28,483 nucleotides of DNA. Origin: CAIVAT01 sp037137455. Its GTDB lineage: Bacteria; Bacteroidota; Bacteroidia; Bacteroidales; FEN-979. The stretch is from NCBI GenBank assembly GCA_037137455.1, contig JBAXKG010000036.1, positions 1 to 28,483 of the forward strand, written 5' to 3'. The position numbers and the translations under genes are program-made. This document shows positions 1-7,533 of the stretch, one piece after another. Below the pieces are notes generated by a model that saw nothing but the letters and a program-made list of their open reading frames with translations, made no database searches and had not been told where the DNA came from. Within the stretch, counting starts at the first letter, position 1. Every line of letters starts with the position of its first letter.

Positions 1-712
1 CCCAATGTGAAGCATTCGCAATGGTTTTCACCTCTGCCCCGGGGAATTTCATTTTAAGTTCAGGAATGTCCGTATCCAGTATATAATCAGACAATCCACC
101 GCGGATAAACATTGCTGGCCCATCGTAAACACCAAAAACATTTACTCCTTCAAAAATGGATAGAAGGTTATCATTTATCGCTTTCAGGTTTAACCGCCAA
201 TCAAGGCTATTTCGATCGCGCCAGTAAACATTTTTTAATAGAAATTGCCGTAGCTTTAAACTTTTAACCTTTATATTCATTTGCTTTTCCACATCGCTTC
301 TCGATTTTGCATCACTGAAATCAATAGTCATCATTGCATTGAGTAACTCCTGATGCTCCCTGTCAGGAGCTGATTTACGCAGCGAAATATCTGCAACGAT
401 CAGTTTTTTGACCAGTTCGGGATGATTAAGCGTGATAAACATAGCTATTTTCCCCCCCAACGAATGTCCGATCAGAAATAAATTTGTCAGCCCATATTCC
501 TCAAACATTTCAACAAGATCATTTTCCAATGACGGAAAGTCAAACACACTACTATGAGGAGATTGACCATGATTGCGTAAATCGGGGATGTATACGGCAT
601 AGCGCTCACTTAACCGGCGTCCAAAATTGACCCAGTTATCGGAAAGACCGAATAGTCCGTGTAAAATCACGACCGGGTGACCGGTTCCAAACTTGCGACA
701 AAACAGCTTCAT
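1..712 (-). CDS. alpha/beta hydrolase, YbfF-like (3' end cut by window edge)
   Basis: Reading the minus strand from the ATG at 712 gives 237 codons without a stop. The protein begins MKLFCRKFGTGHPVVILHGL, with the HG oxyanion-hole motif at about residue 18. It continues with DLRNHGQSPHS and the nucleophile elbow GHSLGG at residues 82-87 (Ser84). The last visible residues are NASHW, whose His is the expected catalytic histidine, so only about 20 C-terminal residues are missing. This matches the alpha/beta hydrolase fold of the YbfF esterase family (about 255 residues, cytoplasmic, no signal peptide). The physiological ester or thioester substrate cannot be told from sequence. The gene is divergent from the kamA cassette and probably transcribed alone in this direction. 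Confidence 0.88.
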   Translation of the reverse strand, partial: MKLFCRKFGTGHPVVILHGLFGLSDNWVNFGRRLSERYAVYIPDLRNHGQSPHSSVFDFPSLENDLVEMFEEYGLTNLFLIGHSLGGKIAMFITLNHPELVKKLIVADISLRKSAPDREHQELLNAMMTIDFSDAKSRSDVEKQMNIKVKSLKLRQFLLKNVYWRDRNSLDWRLNLKAINDNLLSIFEGVNVFGVYDGPAMFIRGGLSDYILDTDIPELKMKFPGAEVKTIANASHW

Positions 713-765
713 TCAGCGGAGGTTTATTAACATAATTTTGTTGAAAAATAATCGTTTGGCAATGT

Positions 766-773
766 CAAAAATA
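766..773 (-). promoter_or_regulatory. candidate -7 element for the hydrolase gene
   Basis: On the minus strand these bases read TATTTTTG, a full match to the Bacteroidota -7 consensus TAnnTTTG, about 54 bases before the hydrolase ATG. I see no TTG at the expected 19-base spacing upstream, so this is only half of a promoter. Confidence 0.35.
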
Positions 774-844
774 CATAAAAATGTTACCTATTTGCATCTG
801 AATTTTCAATGTGAAAAATGTTAACTGCTGATATGTATAATAAA

Positions 845-874
845 TTGTTTTACAGTCAATTAAAAATATATTTG
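845..874 (+). promoter_or_regulatory. Bacteroidota-type promoter of the kamA cassette
   Basis: TTG at 845-847, a 19-base spacer, then TATATTTG at 867-874 match the Bacteroidota primary sigma consensus (TTTG, N19, TAnnTTTG) almost perfectly. Transcription would start near 880, leaving a 5' leader of roughly 45 bases before the kamA ATG at 925. There is no clear Shine-Dalgarno sequence before that ATG, which is normal for this phylum. Confidence 0.7.
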
Positions 875-924
875 ACAGGCAGACGGCATCATTAAATTTA
901 ATTTCCAAACCGGCAAAAAATAAA

Positions 925-2196
925 ATGGAAAAAAATCCAAACGAGAAACTGGTCATCCCCAATATAGAATTATCAGAAGAAGAAGAACCTCCAAGTCAGC
1001 CCACCTTCATAGACGAAGCAACACTCTTAGATGAATATTTCAAATCGCGTGTCGATCGTGACAGACCCGCCATCAGTGATCGTTCACTTGAATTTTTACA
1101 AACTTACTTCCCTGAAGCCAGTGTTAAAGACTGGAACAACTGGCACTGGCAAATCAAAAACAGCGCGCGATCCATTGGTCAACTTGCAAGATATGTAAGG
1201 CTTTCGGATAATGAAGTAAAACCCGATGGGGCCAAAGGTCAGTCGCTGCCATTGAGGATATCACCATATTATATCAGCCTTCTAGACCAGAATAATCCGG
1301 AGCAGGCGTTACGCAAGAGTGTTGTTCCGGTTTTCGATGAATTCCTGGTACATTCAGGGGAAGCATCCGATCCGTTAGCTGAAGAGCATGACAGCCCTGT
1401 GCCAAATATTGTTCATCGTTATCCCGACAGGGTTTTATTCCTGGTTACCGGCTTTTGTTCAACCTATTGCCGTTACTGCACGCGAACCCGTATGGTGGCA
1501 AAAAACAAATGTCATATCGGAGTCAAATCTTGGGAAGCAGGGTTAAATTACATTGAACAACACAGTGAGGTACGCGATGTTCTGGTATCAGGAGGCGATC
1601 CGCTGACTATGCCCGATTTGCATGTCGAGTATCTGCTATCACGTTTGCGCAGCATTCCCCATGTTGAAATTATCCGCATTGGTACCAAGGTACCCGCAGT
1701 TCTGCCTCAGCGCATCACAAAGCCATTGGTTAATATGATGAAAAAATATCATCCGCTGTTCCTGAGCATTCATTTTACACATGCAGATGAGATCACCCTC
1801 GAAGTGAAAGAGGCTTGCGAAAGGCTTGCCAATGCTGGCATCCCATTGGGCAGCCAGACAGTTTTGCTGAAAGGCATCAATGATGATGTGCAGGTGATGA
1901 AAAATCTCATGCATGCCTTGTTAAAGATCCGGGTCCGCCCCTACTACATGTATCAATGCGATCCGGTAGTGGGTTCGGGGCACTTCCGCACCACTATCGA
2001 AAAAGGTCTTGAAATTATCAAAGGCCTGCGTGGCCATACCAGTGGGTATGCTGTACCAACATATGTGGTGGATGCCCCGGGTGGTGGAGGTAAAATCCCC
2101 TTACTCCCTGATTATTTTTTAGGTAGAGAAGATGGCTATACCCTGCTGAAAAATTATGAAGAGAAAGTCTTCAAATACCCGGATTTTACCCAATAA
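925..2196 (+). CDS. kamA: lysine 2,3-aminomutase family radical SAM enzyme
   Basis: The 423-residue protein resembles clostridial lysine 2,3-aminomutase (about 416 residues) along its whole length. The radical SAM iron-sulfur motif is CSTYCRYC with Cys178, Cys182 and Cys185, followed by TRTR. The PLP lysine is Lys390 in DAPGGGGK. Asp346 (QCDPVVGSGHFR) and Asp383 (VVDAPGGGGK) align with the two aspartates that hold the epsilon-amino group in the clostridial enzyme; glutamate 2,3-aminomutases replace these. The predicted reaction is therefore L-lysine to beta-lysine in the cytoplasm, using SAM, a 4Fe-4S cluster and PLP. The acidic tail at residues 13-22 is an addition. The gene is first in a cassette: its stop lies 3 bases before an ATP-grasp gene. 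No efp or epmA gene is nearby, so an EpmB role is less likely. Family assignment is firm; substrate is inferred. Confidence 0.93.
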   Translation: MEKNPNEKLVIPNIELSEEEEPPSQPTFIDEATLLDEYFKSRVDRDRPAISDRSLEFLQTYFPEASVKDWNNWHWQIKNSARSIGQLARYVRLSDNEVKPDGAKGQSLPLRISPYYISLLDQNNPEQALRKSVVPVFDEFLVHSGEASDPLAEEHDSPVPNIVHRYPDRVLFLVTGFCSTYCRYCTRTRMVAKNKCHIGVKSWEAGLNYIEQHSEVRDVLVSGGDPLTMPDLHVEYLLSRLRSIPHVEIIRIGTKVPAVLPQRITKPLVNMMKKYHPLFLSIHFTHADEITLEVKEACERLANAGIPLGSQTVLLKGINDDVQVMKNLMHALLKIRVRPYYMYQCDPVVGSGHFRTTIEKGLEIIKGLRGHTSGYAVPTYVVDAPGGGGKIPLLPDYFLGREDGYTLLKNYEEKVFKYPDFTQ

Positions 2197-2199
2197 CCC

Positions 2200-3180
2200 A
2201 TGACCATAGGATTAACCTACGATTTGCGGTCAGATTACCTGAAAGAAGGCTACAGTGAAGAGGAAACAGCGGAATTTGACCGTGATAGCACTATTGAAGC
2301 AATCGACCTGACCCTGCAGCAGCTTGGCTATCGTACCAACCGCGTTGGCCATGTCAAACACCTGATTCAGCGCCTTTCAAAGGGCGACCGATGGGACCTG
2401 GTTTTCAATATTTGTGAAGGAATTCATGGCATAGGACGCGAGGCACAAGTACCGGCATTGCTCGATGTTTATCAGGTTCCTTATACATTTTCAGATCCTC
2501 TTGTACTCTCGCTGACATTACATAAGGGAATGACAAAGCGTGTTGTGAGGGATTGCGGGATTCCAACACCTGAATTTAAAATCATTGAACAAATTGATGA
2601 TTGCGCAGCTGTTGATATGACATATCCGTTGTTTGTAAAGCCCAATGCCGAGGGCACCGGTAAAGGGATCAATGCATTATCAAAGGTAAATGACCCCGAT
2701 GAATTATTGACAATTTGTACAGATCTGCTCAAGCGCTATCCTTCAGGTTTATTGGTTGAGGAGTACCTGCCTGGCAGGGAGTTTACAGTCGGTATCCTTG
2801 GCAGCGGCAGCGAAAGCTATTCAATAGGCATCATGGAGATTTTGTACAAACAGGATAATACCAATAATATATACTCTTATCAAACCAAATCAGATTACCT
2901 GAAAGCAGTTGACTACAAAATTCCCGGGAAAGACATATCTGATAAATGTATCGCCCTCGCATTAACAACATGGCGGGCTTTAGGTTGTCTTGATGGCGGC
3001 AGGGTCGACATCCGCGTTGATCGTTTCGGAACGCCGAATTTTATCGAAGTGAATCCTTTGGCAGGCCTCGATAAGATCCATTCCGATTTGCCAATCCTTG
3101 CCTATATGCACGGGTACAGTTACTCTGATATAATCGAGGGTATTATGCTTTCGGCTCGAAAAAGATACGGGCTTTTATAA
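2200..3180 (+). CDS. ATP-grasp ligase, D-Ala-D-Ala ligase-like (first of two)
   Basis: The 326-residue protein has the D-alanine-D-alanine ligase layout. An N-terminal domain contains EGIHGIGREAQVPALL (residues 73-88), the counterpart of the Ddl HGxxGEDG segment. FVKPNAEGTGKGI (145-157) is the ATP-grasp lysine and glycine-rich loop, LVEEYLPGREFTV (185-197) follows, and RVDIRVD to FIEVNPLAGL (268-290) supplies the magnesium-binding Glu and Asn. It should activate a carboxylate with ATP and join it to an amine. It is unlikely to be the housekeeping cell-wall ligase, because it is only distantly similar, sits 3 bases behind kamA and is followed by a second divergent ATP-grasp gene. Beta-lysine is the obvious candidate substrate, by inference only. 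Confidence 0.85.
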   Translation: MTIGLTYDLRSDYLKEGYSEEETAEFDRDSTIEAIDLTLQQLGYRTNRVGHVKHLIQRLSKGDRWDLVFNICEGIHGIGREAQVPALLDVYQVPYTFSDPLVLSLTLHKGMTKRVVRDCGIPTPEFKIIEQIDDCAAVDMTYPLFVKPNAEGTGKGINALSKVNDPDELLTICTDLLKRYPSGLLVEEYLPGREFTVGILGSGSESYSIGIMEILYKQDNTNNIYSYQTKSDYLKAVDYKIPGKDISDKCIALALTTWRALGCLDGGRVDIRVDRFGTPNFIEVNPLAGLDKIHSDLPILAYMHGYSYSDIIEGIMLSARKRYGLL

Positions 3181-3195
3181 AAAACTTTCCCTGAA

Positions 3196-4167
3196 ATGAA
3201 AAAGAGAGTTCTGATCCTTTATAATAAATTATCGAAAAAGCCCAAGGATGATGAGGCTGATGTGATTGAGCAAGTGAACCTGGTAACAGATGCATTGAAA
3301 AAGCTGAATTATGAAGTTTCCTTTTTACAAATAGACCTAAATTTAAAATCTGCAATCGGCCACATTCAAAAAATTAATCCGGATATCATTTTTAATCTTG
3401 TTGAAACGATCGGAAATAAAGGCGAGTTTACGTTTCTTGCCAACTCAGTCCTGAATTTCGTCAGAATCCCATATACAGGATCTCCATTGATACCAATGTT
3501 CCATTGCTCCAATAAATATCTGGCAAAGAAGGAGCTGAATGCAATCGGGGTAAAAACCCCGAAAGGATTCACACTCAATGAATGTCATAAACTGAAACCC
3601 AATAAAAAGTACATTTTAAAACCGGTTTGGGAAGAGGGATCGCTTGAACTGGATGAAGATTGCGTGTTCGTCGGTTCGGATATCGAATTCATTAAAAATA
3701 TCAGTAAAAAAAGCATTTATCACTATTTTATTGAAGAGTTTATTGATGGACGCGAGTTCAATATCTCCATCCTTTATGGAGCCGATGGCCCCGAAGTACT
3801 TCCCCTGGCCGAAATGACATTTATCGGTTATCCTAAGGGAAAACCAAAAATGATGGGTTATAAATCAAAATGGGATGACAAATCATTTGAGTACACTCAC
3901 ACCCAGAGGACTTTCCACTTCTCCAGTCAGGATGAGTCATTGAAAAAAGAGTTGATCGCGATATGCAAAAAATGTTGGAATGAACTGGGCCTGAAAGGGT
4001 ATGTTCGTATCGATTTCAGGGTAACAACAAAATCGGTTCCTATGGTAATCGACATCAACCTCAATCCCTGCCTATCTGAATCGGGAGGATTCATGGCTGC
4101 TTCGAAAAAGAGGGGATTGGCTTTTGAAAAGGTCATAGAAAGGGTTCTTGAAGATGCGATCAGGTAA
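3196..4167 (+). CDS. ATP-grasp ligase, D-Ala-D-Ala ligase-like (second of two)
   Basis: The 323-residue protein starts 15 bases after the preceding ligase and has the same overall architecture but clearly different sequence. Residues 66-95 (FNLVETIGNKGEFTF, then IPYTGSP) correspond to the Ddl N-terminal lobe. YILKPVWEEGS supplies the ATP-binding lysine, FIEEFIDGREFNISIL the next conserved strand, and YVRIDFRV to VIDINLNPCLSESGGF the metal site, with Asn in place of the usual Glu at one position (DINLNP). No signal peptide or membrane segment is seen. Two non-identical ligases in tandem suggest two successive ligations, for example a dipeptide or tripeptide, or a heteromeric ligase. The acceptor and donor are unknown. 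Confidence 0.83.
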   Translation: MKKRVLILYNKLSKKPKDDEADVIEQVNLVTDALKKLNYEVSFLQIDLNLKSAIGHIQKINPDIIFNLVETIGNKGEFTFLANSVLNFVRIPYTGSPLIPMFHCSNKYLAKKELNAIGVKTPKGFTLNECHKLKPNKKYILKPVWEEGSLELDEDCVFVGSDIEFIKNISKKSIYHYFIEEFIDGREFNISILYGADGPEVLPLAEMTFIGYPKGKPKMMGYKSKWDDKSFEYTHTQRTFHFSSQDESLKKELIAICKKCWNELGLKGYVRIDFRVTTKSVPMVIDINLNPCLSESGGFMAASKKRGLAFEKVIERVLEDAIR

Positions 4168-4179
4168 CCTTACCATAAC

Positions 4180-4194
4180 CACCCTGACGGGGTG
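4180..4194 (+). repeat. short intergenic palindrome containing CCCTGACGGG
   Basis: CACCC and GGGTG arms flank TGACG between the second ligase and the acetyltransferase gene. The core ACCCTGACGGG recurs at 24890-24900 in another intergenic gap. It could be a small dispersed repeat or a weak RNA hairpin; it has no following T-run, so it is not a terminator. Confidence 0.4.
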
Positions 4195-4223
4195 ATAAGC
4201 ATACTTTATAAAATAAAATCGAT

Positions 4224-4700
4224 ATGATTACTTTTCGTACAGAGGTAAAACCCAAAGATGTTGAAATTGTCAGGGATATAATTTTATCCACTGGTTTCTT
4301 CTACGATTTTGAAGTTCCGGTTGCCGTTGAACTTGTGCAGGACAGGATCGAGTTTGGCGACAAAAGCGATTACAATTTTCTCTTTGCAGAAATGGATGGA
4401 AAAACTGTGTCATACGGCTGTTTCGGCCCAATTGCTGCAACTGAAGGAAGTTTTGACCTATACTGGATAGCGACTCACAACGACTACCGCGGCAGAGGTA
4501 TTGGCAATCTTCTGATAACCGAGATACACCGTATTATAAAAGAGATGGGAGGCCGCATTGTTATTGCCGAAACCTCGACAATTGAAAAATATAGGCCAAC
4601 CCGGCATTTCTACGACCAGCTCGGGTACTCAAAAGAGGCACAGATCAACGATTTCTATAAAGAGGGAGATGGGAAAGTTTTTTATGTGAAACGGCTGTAA
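4224..4700 (+). CDS. GNAT-family N-acetyltransferase
   Basis: The 158-residue protein is a single GNAT domain. The acetyl-CoA pyrophosphate loop is RGRGIG (residues 89-94) after the strand FDLYWIATHNDYRG, and the C-terminal half has the typical TRHFYDQLGY segment. It transfers an acyl group, normally acetyl from acetyl-CoA, to an amine. It lies 56 bases after the second ligase on the same strand and probably belongs to the kamA cassette. In methanogens, AblA (aminomutase) plus AblB (a GNAT) make the osmolyte N-epsilon-acetyl-beta-lysine. This protein is much shorter than AblB, so it is an analogue by context and not a clear orthologue. The gap contains a small palindrome but no terminator. 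A separate role in protein or drug acetylation cannot be excluded. Confidence 0.85.
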   Translation: MITFRTEVKPKDVEIVRDIILSTGFFYDFEVPVAVELVQDRIEFGDKSDYNFLFAEMDGKTVSYGCFGPIAATEGSFDLYWIATHNDYRGRGIGNLLITEIHRIIKEMGGRIVIAETSTIEKYRPTRHFYDQLGYSKEAQINDFYKEGDGKVFYVKRL

Positions 4701-4713
4701 TTTGAATTTATAG

Positions 4714-4724
4714 CCGCTACCGGG
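4714..4724 (+). repeat. GC-rich element CCGCTACCGGG in convergent gap
   Basis: This lies in the 56-base gap between the convergent acetyltransferase and ABC ATPase genes. It is close to CCCGCTACGGG at 26908-26918. I see no convincing stem plus T-run here, so no terminator is called. Confidence 0.25.
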
Positions 4725-4756
4725 TATTATGACGCTATTCGGTTGAAAGTTCTTTT

Positions 4757-5569
4757 TTATTTATATAGTTTTTTCATTATTTCCATCATTTCGGGTGTAA
4801 GTTTTTCCAGCTTCCTGATCTCTTCAAATTTATTCAGTAAATCTTCGATGGTCAGGTGCTTCTTTTCATTTTCCCGGATATCTTCAATCACTCTTCCATT
4901 GTGCATCATGAGTATCCGTGTCCCTAATTCAAGGGCATGCTGCATTGAATGGGTCACCATGACAGTTGTGAGATTATTTCCTATCACAAATTTATGGGTC
5001 AGCCGGATGACCTGTGCAGCAGTTTTCGGATCAAGTGCAGCAGTATGCTCGTCAAGCAGTAGCACTTTCGGAGCATGCAGAACCGCCATGAGCAGGGTTA
5101 TTGCCTGGCGCTGCCCCCCCGACAGGGTTCCCATCAGGTTTTCGAGCCGGTCTTCAAGTTGCATGTCCAGTGAAGCGAGCTGTTGACGAAACTGGTTTTT
5201 TAGCGTACCCTTCAAACTTATCACGGGATAGCGTTTCCTTCCACGAAACCAGGCCATCAGCAGGTTTTCTGCAATTGTCATGCCCGGAGCGGTTCCTGAG
5301 TATGGGTTCTGAAATACCCTTGCAATATATTTTGCACGTTGAAAGTCCAATTTCCTGGTAACATCTCTGCCATTAATCTCAATAGTACCCTTTTCGGGGC
5401 GGATATTTCCGGCAATCGCATTCAACAAGGTCGACTTTCCTGATCCATTGGTTCCGATGATTGTCACAAATTCATGTTCTGCTATGTCAATATTGATATC
5501 CCTCAGGGCTGCCAATTGATCAAGGGAGCCGGCATTAAATATTTTATCGAGGTTTCTGATACGTATCAT
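4757..5569 (-). CDS. ABC transporter ATP-binding protein (TrpZ/COG1101-like)
   Basis: The 270-residue nucleotide-binding subunit has Walker A GTNGSGKST (residues 39-47), Q-loop FQNPYSG (about 86-92), signature LSGGQRQ (149-155), Walker B with catalytic Glu in LLLDEHTAALDP (171-182) and H-loop THSM (His207). The EHTAALDP variant after Walker B is typical of the ATPase partner of TrpX/COG2984-type uptake systems. It energises the permease encoded immediately upstream: its ATG overlaps the permease stop as ATGA (4 bases), indicating translational coupling. It is the last gene of the five-gene minus-strand operon. Substrate choice resides in the binding domain fused to the permease; aromatic amino acids or related small molecules are possible from family knowledge only. 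Confidence 0.93.
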   Translation of the reverse strand: MIRIRNLDKIFNAGSLDQLAALRDINIDIAEHEFVTIIGTNGSGKSTLLNAIAGNIRPEKGTIEINGRDVTRKLDFQRAKYIARVFQNPYSGTAPGMTIAENLLMAWFRGRKRYPVISLKGTLKNQFRQQLASLDMQLEDRLENLMGTLSGGQRQAITLLMAVLHAPKVLLLDEHTAALDPKTAAQVIRLTHKFVIGNNLTTVMVTHSMQHALELGTRILMMHNGRVIEDIRENEKKHLTIEDLLNKFEEIRKLEKLTPEMMEIMKKLYK

Positions 5570-7533
5570 GATCTTTTTTTGCGTGTTTGGGTTTTCTCAT
5601 CGGGAAGGATGAATGGCGGTTTCGTTAACTTCCCATTCTTCACCGATGCATCGGCCTGCGTTCGGACAAATGCGGGAATTGAAAGGCCTAACTCCCTGGC
5701 AACATCATAGTTAACCCCAAATGTCGTAATTTTATATTTCTCATACGGGATATATGCCGGACTTTCACCCCGGATAATACGATCGATGAGATGCGCTGCC
5801 TGCATGCCACTCACGAAATATTCAAATCCATAAACGATAAGTGCGCCGTCTTTTAGCCGTTCAGCATCACAAGTAAAAATTGGGATCTTGTAATTTTTTG
5901 ATATACGAACCACCGATTCAAAGGAGTTGAAAACGGTAAGATCATTAATCAAAACAAAGGCTTTGATCTCCTTATTTGATAATGCCAGCGCAGCGTGGTA
6001 CACATCATTTGAACCCGAAATAGTTACCTCTTCCAGAATAACATCTTTGTCTTTTTTCAATTCGTTTTTCAGATCCTTTAAATTGGAAACTGTATTAGGA
6101 TAGGCCGGGTTATAAATGGTACCTATACGAACTTTCCCGGGATACATTTGCCTGAAAACAGCAAGCAGGTTTTTGATTGGCGAAGAGCCATACACCCCGG
6201 TAACATTTGGTGGGTGGTCGATGGGCGATGTGCCGACACCGATCATAAATGGGTTAGCTACCGTGGCAAACACAACCGGCTTGTCTTTGATTTTATTGAT
6301 AGTCGCCTGTAATGAAGCCGTAGAAATGGGGACATAGATATCGACCTGTTCATTTATATAATGCCCAATGATCGATTGGTTTGTCGGGATGTCTCCTTCG
6401 GCATTTTGTTCAAGGATGATACAGTTTTTTTCGCTAATATAGCCCAGCCTTGCAAGTTCATATACAATACCATCACGCGTTTTTGTAACGATATCGCTAT
6501 TGTTGGCCATGATCATGCCAATCTTCACCTTTTTTTCCGACGCCTTTTCAAATCCGGTTGGTTTAAGAAACAGATATCCTGATAACAGAATTACAAATAA
6601 CAGGATAAGGATTATGAACAATTTGTAGCTTTTGGCAAATAGTTCATTAAGATATTTCAATAACCCTGTGGAATTATTTCCAAAGGCCCCGGAAGCAATG
6701 AGAGTAACCAGAACAAAAAATGCTGTTATTAGTTTCAGGTCATTCGGATTCATTCCGAAATGAAGCGCCAGCGCCACTGCCAGCCTGAAAATGATAGATC
6801 CGAGAATTACGCCAAGCACCTTGACAAACATTGATCGGTGCCGGAGAATGGCTTCCCCGATTATCACGGATGCAAGGCTGAAAATTATTGAACCTATACC
6901 CATGCCAATATCGGCAAACCCATGGTATTGTGCAATCAGCGCCCCCGAAACACCCACAAAGCCATTAGCCATTGCTATGCCGAATATTTTCATCCGGTTT
7001 ACTGAAACACCTTGTGCTGCAACCATCACAGGATTGTTCCCGGTTGCCCGCATGGTGAGCCCGAAATCAGTTTTCAAAAACAAAGAAACCAACATCCAGA
7101 ATACCAGCATGACCAGAATAAGGAAGATACAATTCCAGAGTTCAGAATTTAAACCCGGGTTCATCGAAGTGAGTATAGTCACGAAGGTCTTGCTGTTCAA
7201 AAGAGGAATATTTGATTTTCCCATGATGTGAAGATTCACTGAATACAGGCCGGTCATTACGAGGATTCCGGCGAGCAATCCTTCAATCTTAAAACGGGTG
7301 TGTATGAAACCTGTCAGAAAACCTGCAAGTGAACCAACCAGAAATGCAACCGGAAGGACGAGGATCGGGTCCCATCCATCAACGATGAGGATTGAGGCAA
7401 CTGCAGCGCCGGTTGTGAATGTTCCATCAATAGTAATATCGGGAAATGAATAGAGTTTATATGTAATGTAAGTGCCGATGGCCATAAAGGCGTACAGAAT
7501 ACCCAGGTTCACCGCACCAATCCATAGTTCCAT
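5566..7533 (-). CDS. ABC permease fused to its substrate-binding domain
   Basis: This 655-residue protein joins two subunits that are normally separate. Residues 1-295 are a BPD_transp_2/COG4120 permease with many hydrophobic helices; the cytoplasmic coupling segment is probably around MRATGNNPVMVAAQGVSVNR (161-180). A further membrane helix lies at 304-323. Residues 335-620 are an ABC_sub_bind/COG2984 (TrpX-type) binding protein, with VFATVANPF, NVTGVYGSSPIKNLLAVF, IGTIYNP and DGALIVYGFEYF all recognisable. The extra helix should place the binding domain outside the inner membrane and tether it there, replacing a signal peptide or lipid anchor. The C-terminal 35 residues are polar and basic. 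The start codon overlaps the upstream STAS gene stop (TGATG), and the end overlaps the ATPase start. I see no frameshift; both parts look intact, so this is a real fusion. Confidence 0.92.
   Translation of the reverse strand: MELWIGAVNLGILYAFMAIGTYITYKLYSFPDITIDGTFTTGAAVASILIVDGWDPILVLPVAFLVGSLAGFLTGFIHTRFKIEGLLAGILVMTGLYSVNLHIMGKSNIPLLNSKTFVTILTSMNPGLNSELWNCIFLILVMLVFWMLVSLFLKTDFGLTMRATGNNPVMVAAQGVSVNRMKIFGIAMANGFVGVSGALIAQYHGFADIGMGIGSIIFSLASVIIGEAILRHRSMFVKVLGVILGSIIFRLAVALALHFGMNPNDLKLITAFFVLVTLIASGAFGNNSTGLLKYLNELFAKSYKLFIILILLFVILLSGYLFLKPTGFEKASEKKVKIGMIMANNSDIVTKTRDGIVYELARLGYISEKNCIILEQNAEGDIPTNQSIIGHYINEQVDIYVPISTASLQATINKIKDKPVVFATVANPFMIGVGTSPIDHPPNVTGVYGSSPIKNLLAVFRQMYPGKVRIGTIYNPAYPNTVSNLKDLKNELKKDKDVILEEVTISGSNDVYHAALALSNKEIKAFVLINDLTVFNSFESVVRISKNYKIPIFTCDAERLKDGALIVYGFEYFVSGMQAAHLIDRIIRGESPAYIPYEKYKITTFGVNYDVARELGLSIPAFVRTQADASVKNGKLTKPPFILPDEKTQTRKKRS

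Noticed and set aside
925..2196. EF-P lysylation enzyme EpmB
   Set aside because: The protein is about 80 residues longer than EpmB, matches true lysine 2,3-aminomutase at both termini, and has no efp or epmA neighbour in the window.
4701..4756. Terminator between the convergent acetyltransferase and ABC ATPase genes
   Set aside because: Only weak GC-rich pairing is visible and there is no stem directly followed by a T-run.
4743..5361. Plus-strand open frames opposite the ABC ATPase
   Set aside because: They lie entirely antisense to a gene with all ABC motifs and have no recognisable domain; the Ser/Cys-rich composition is a shadow effect.
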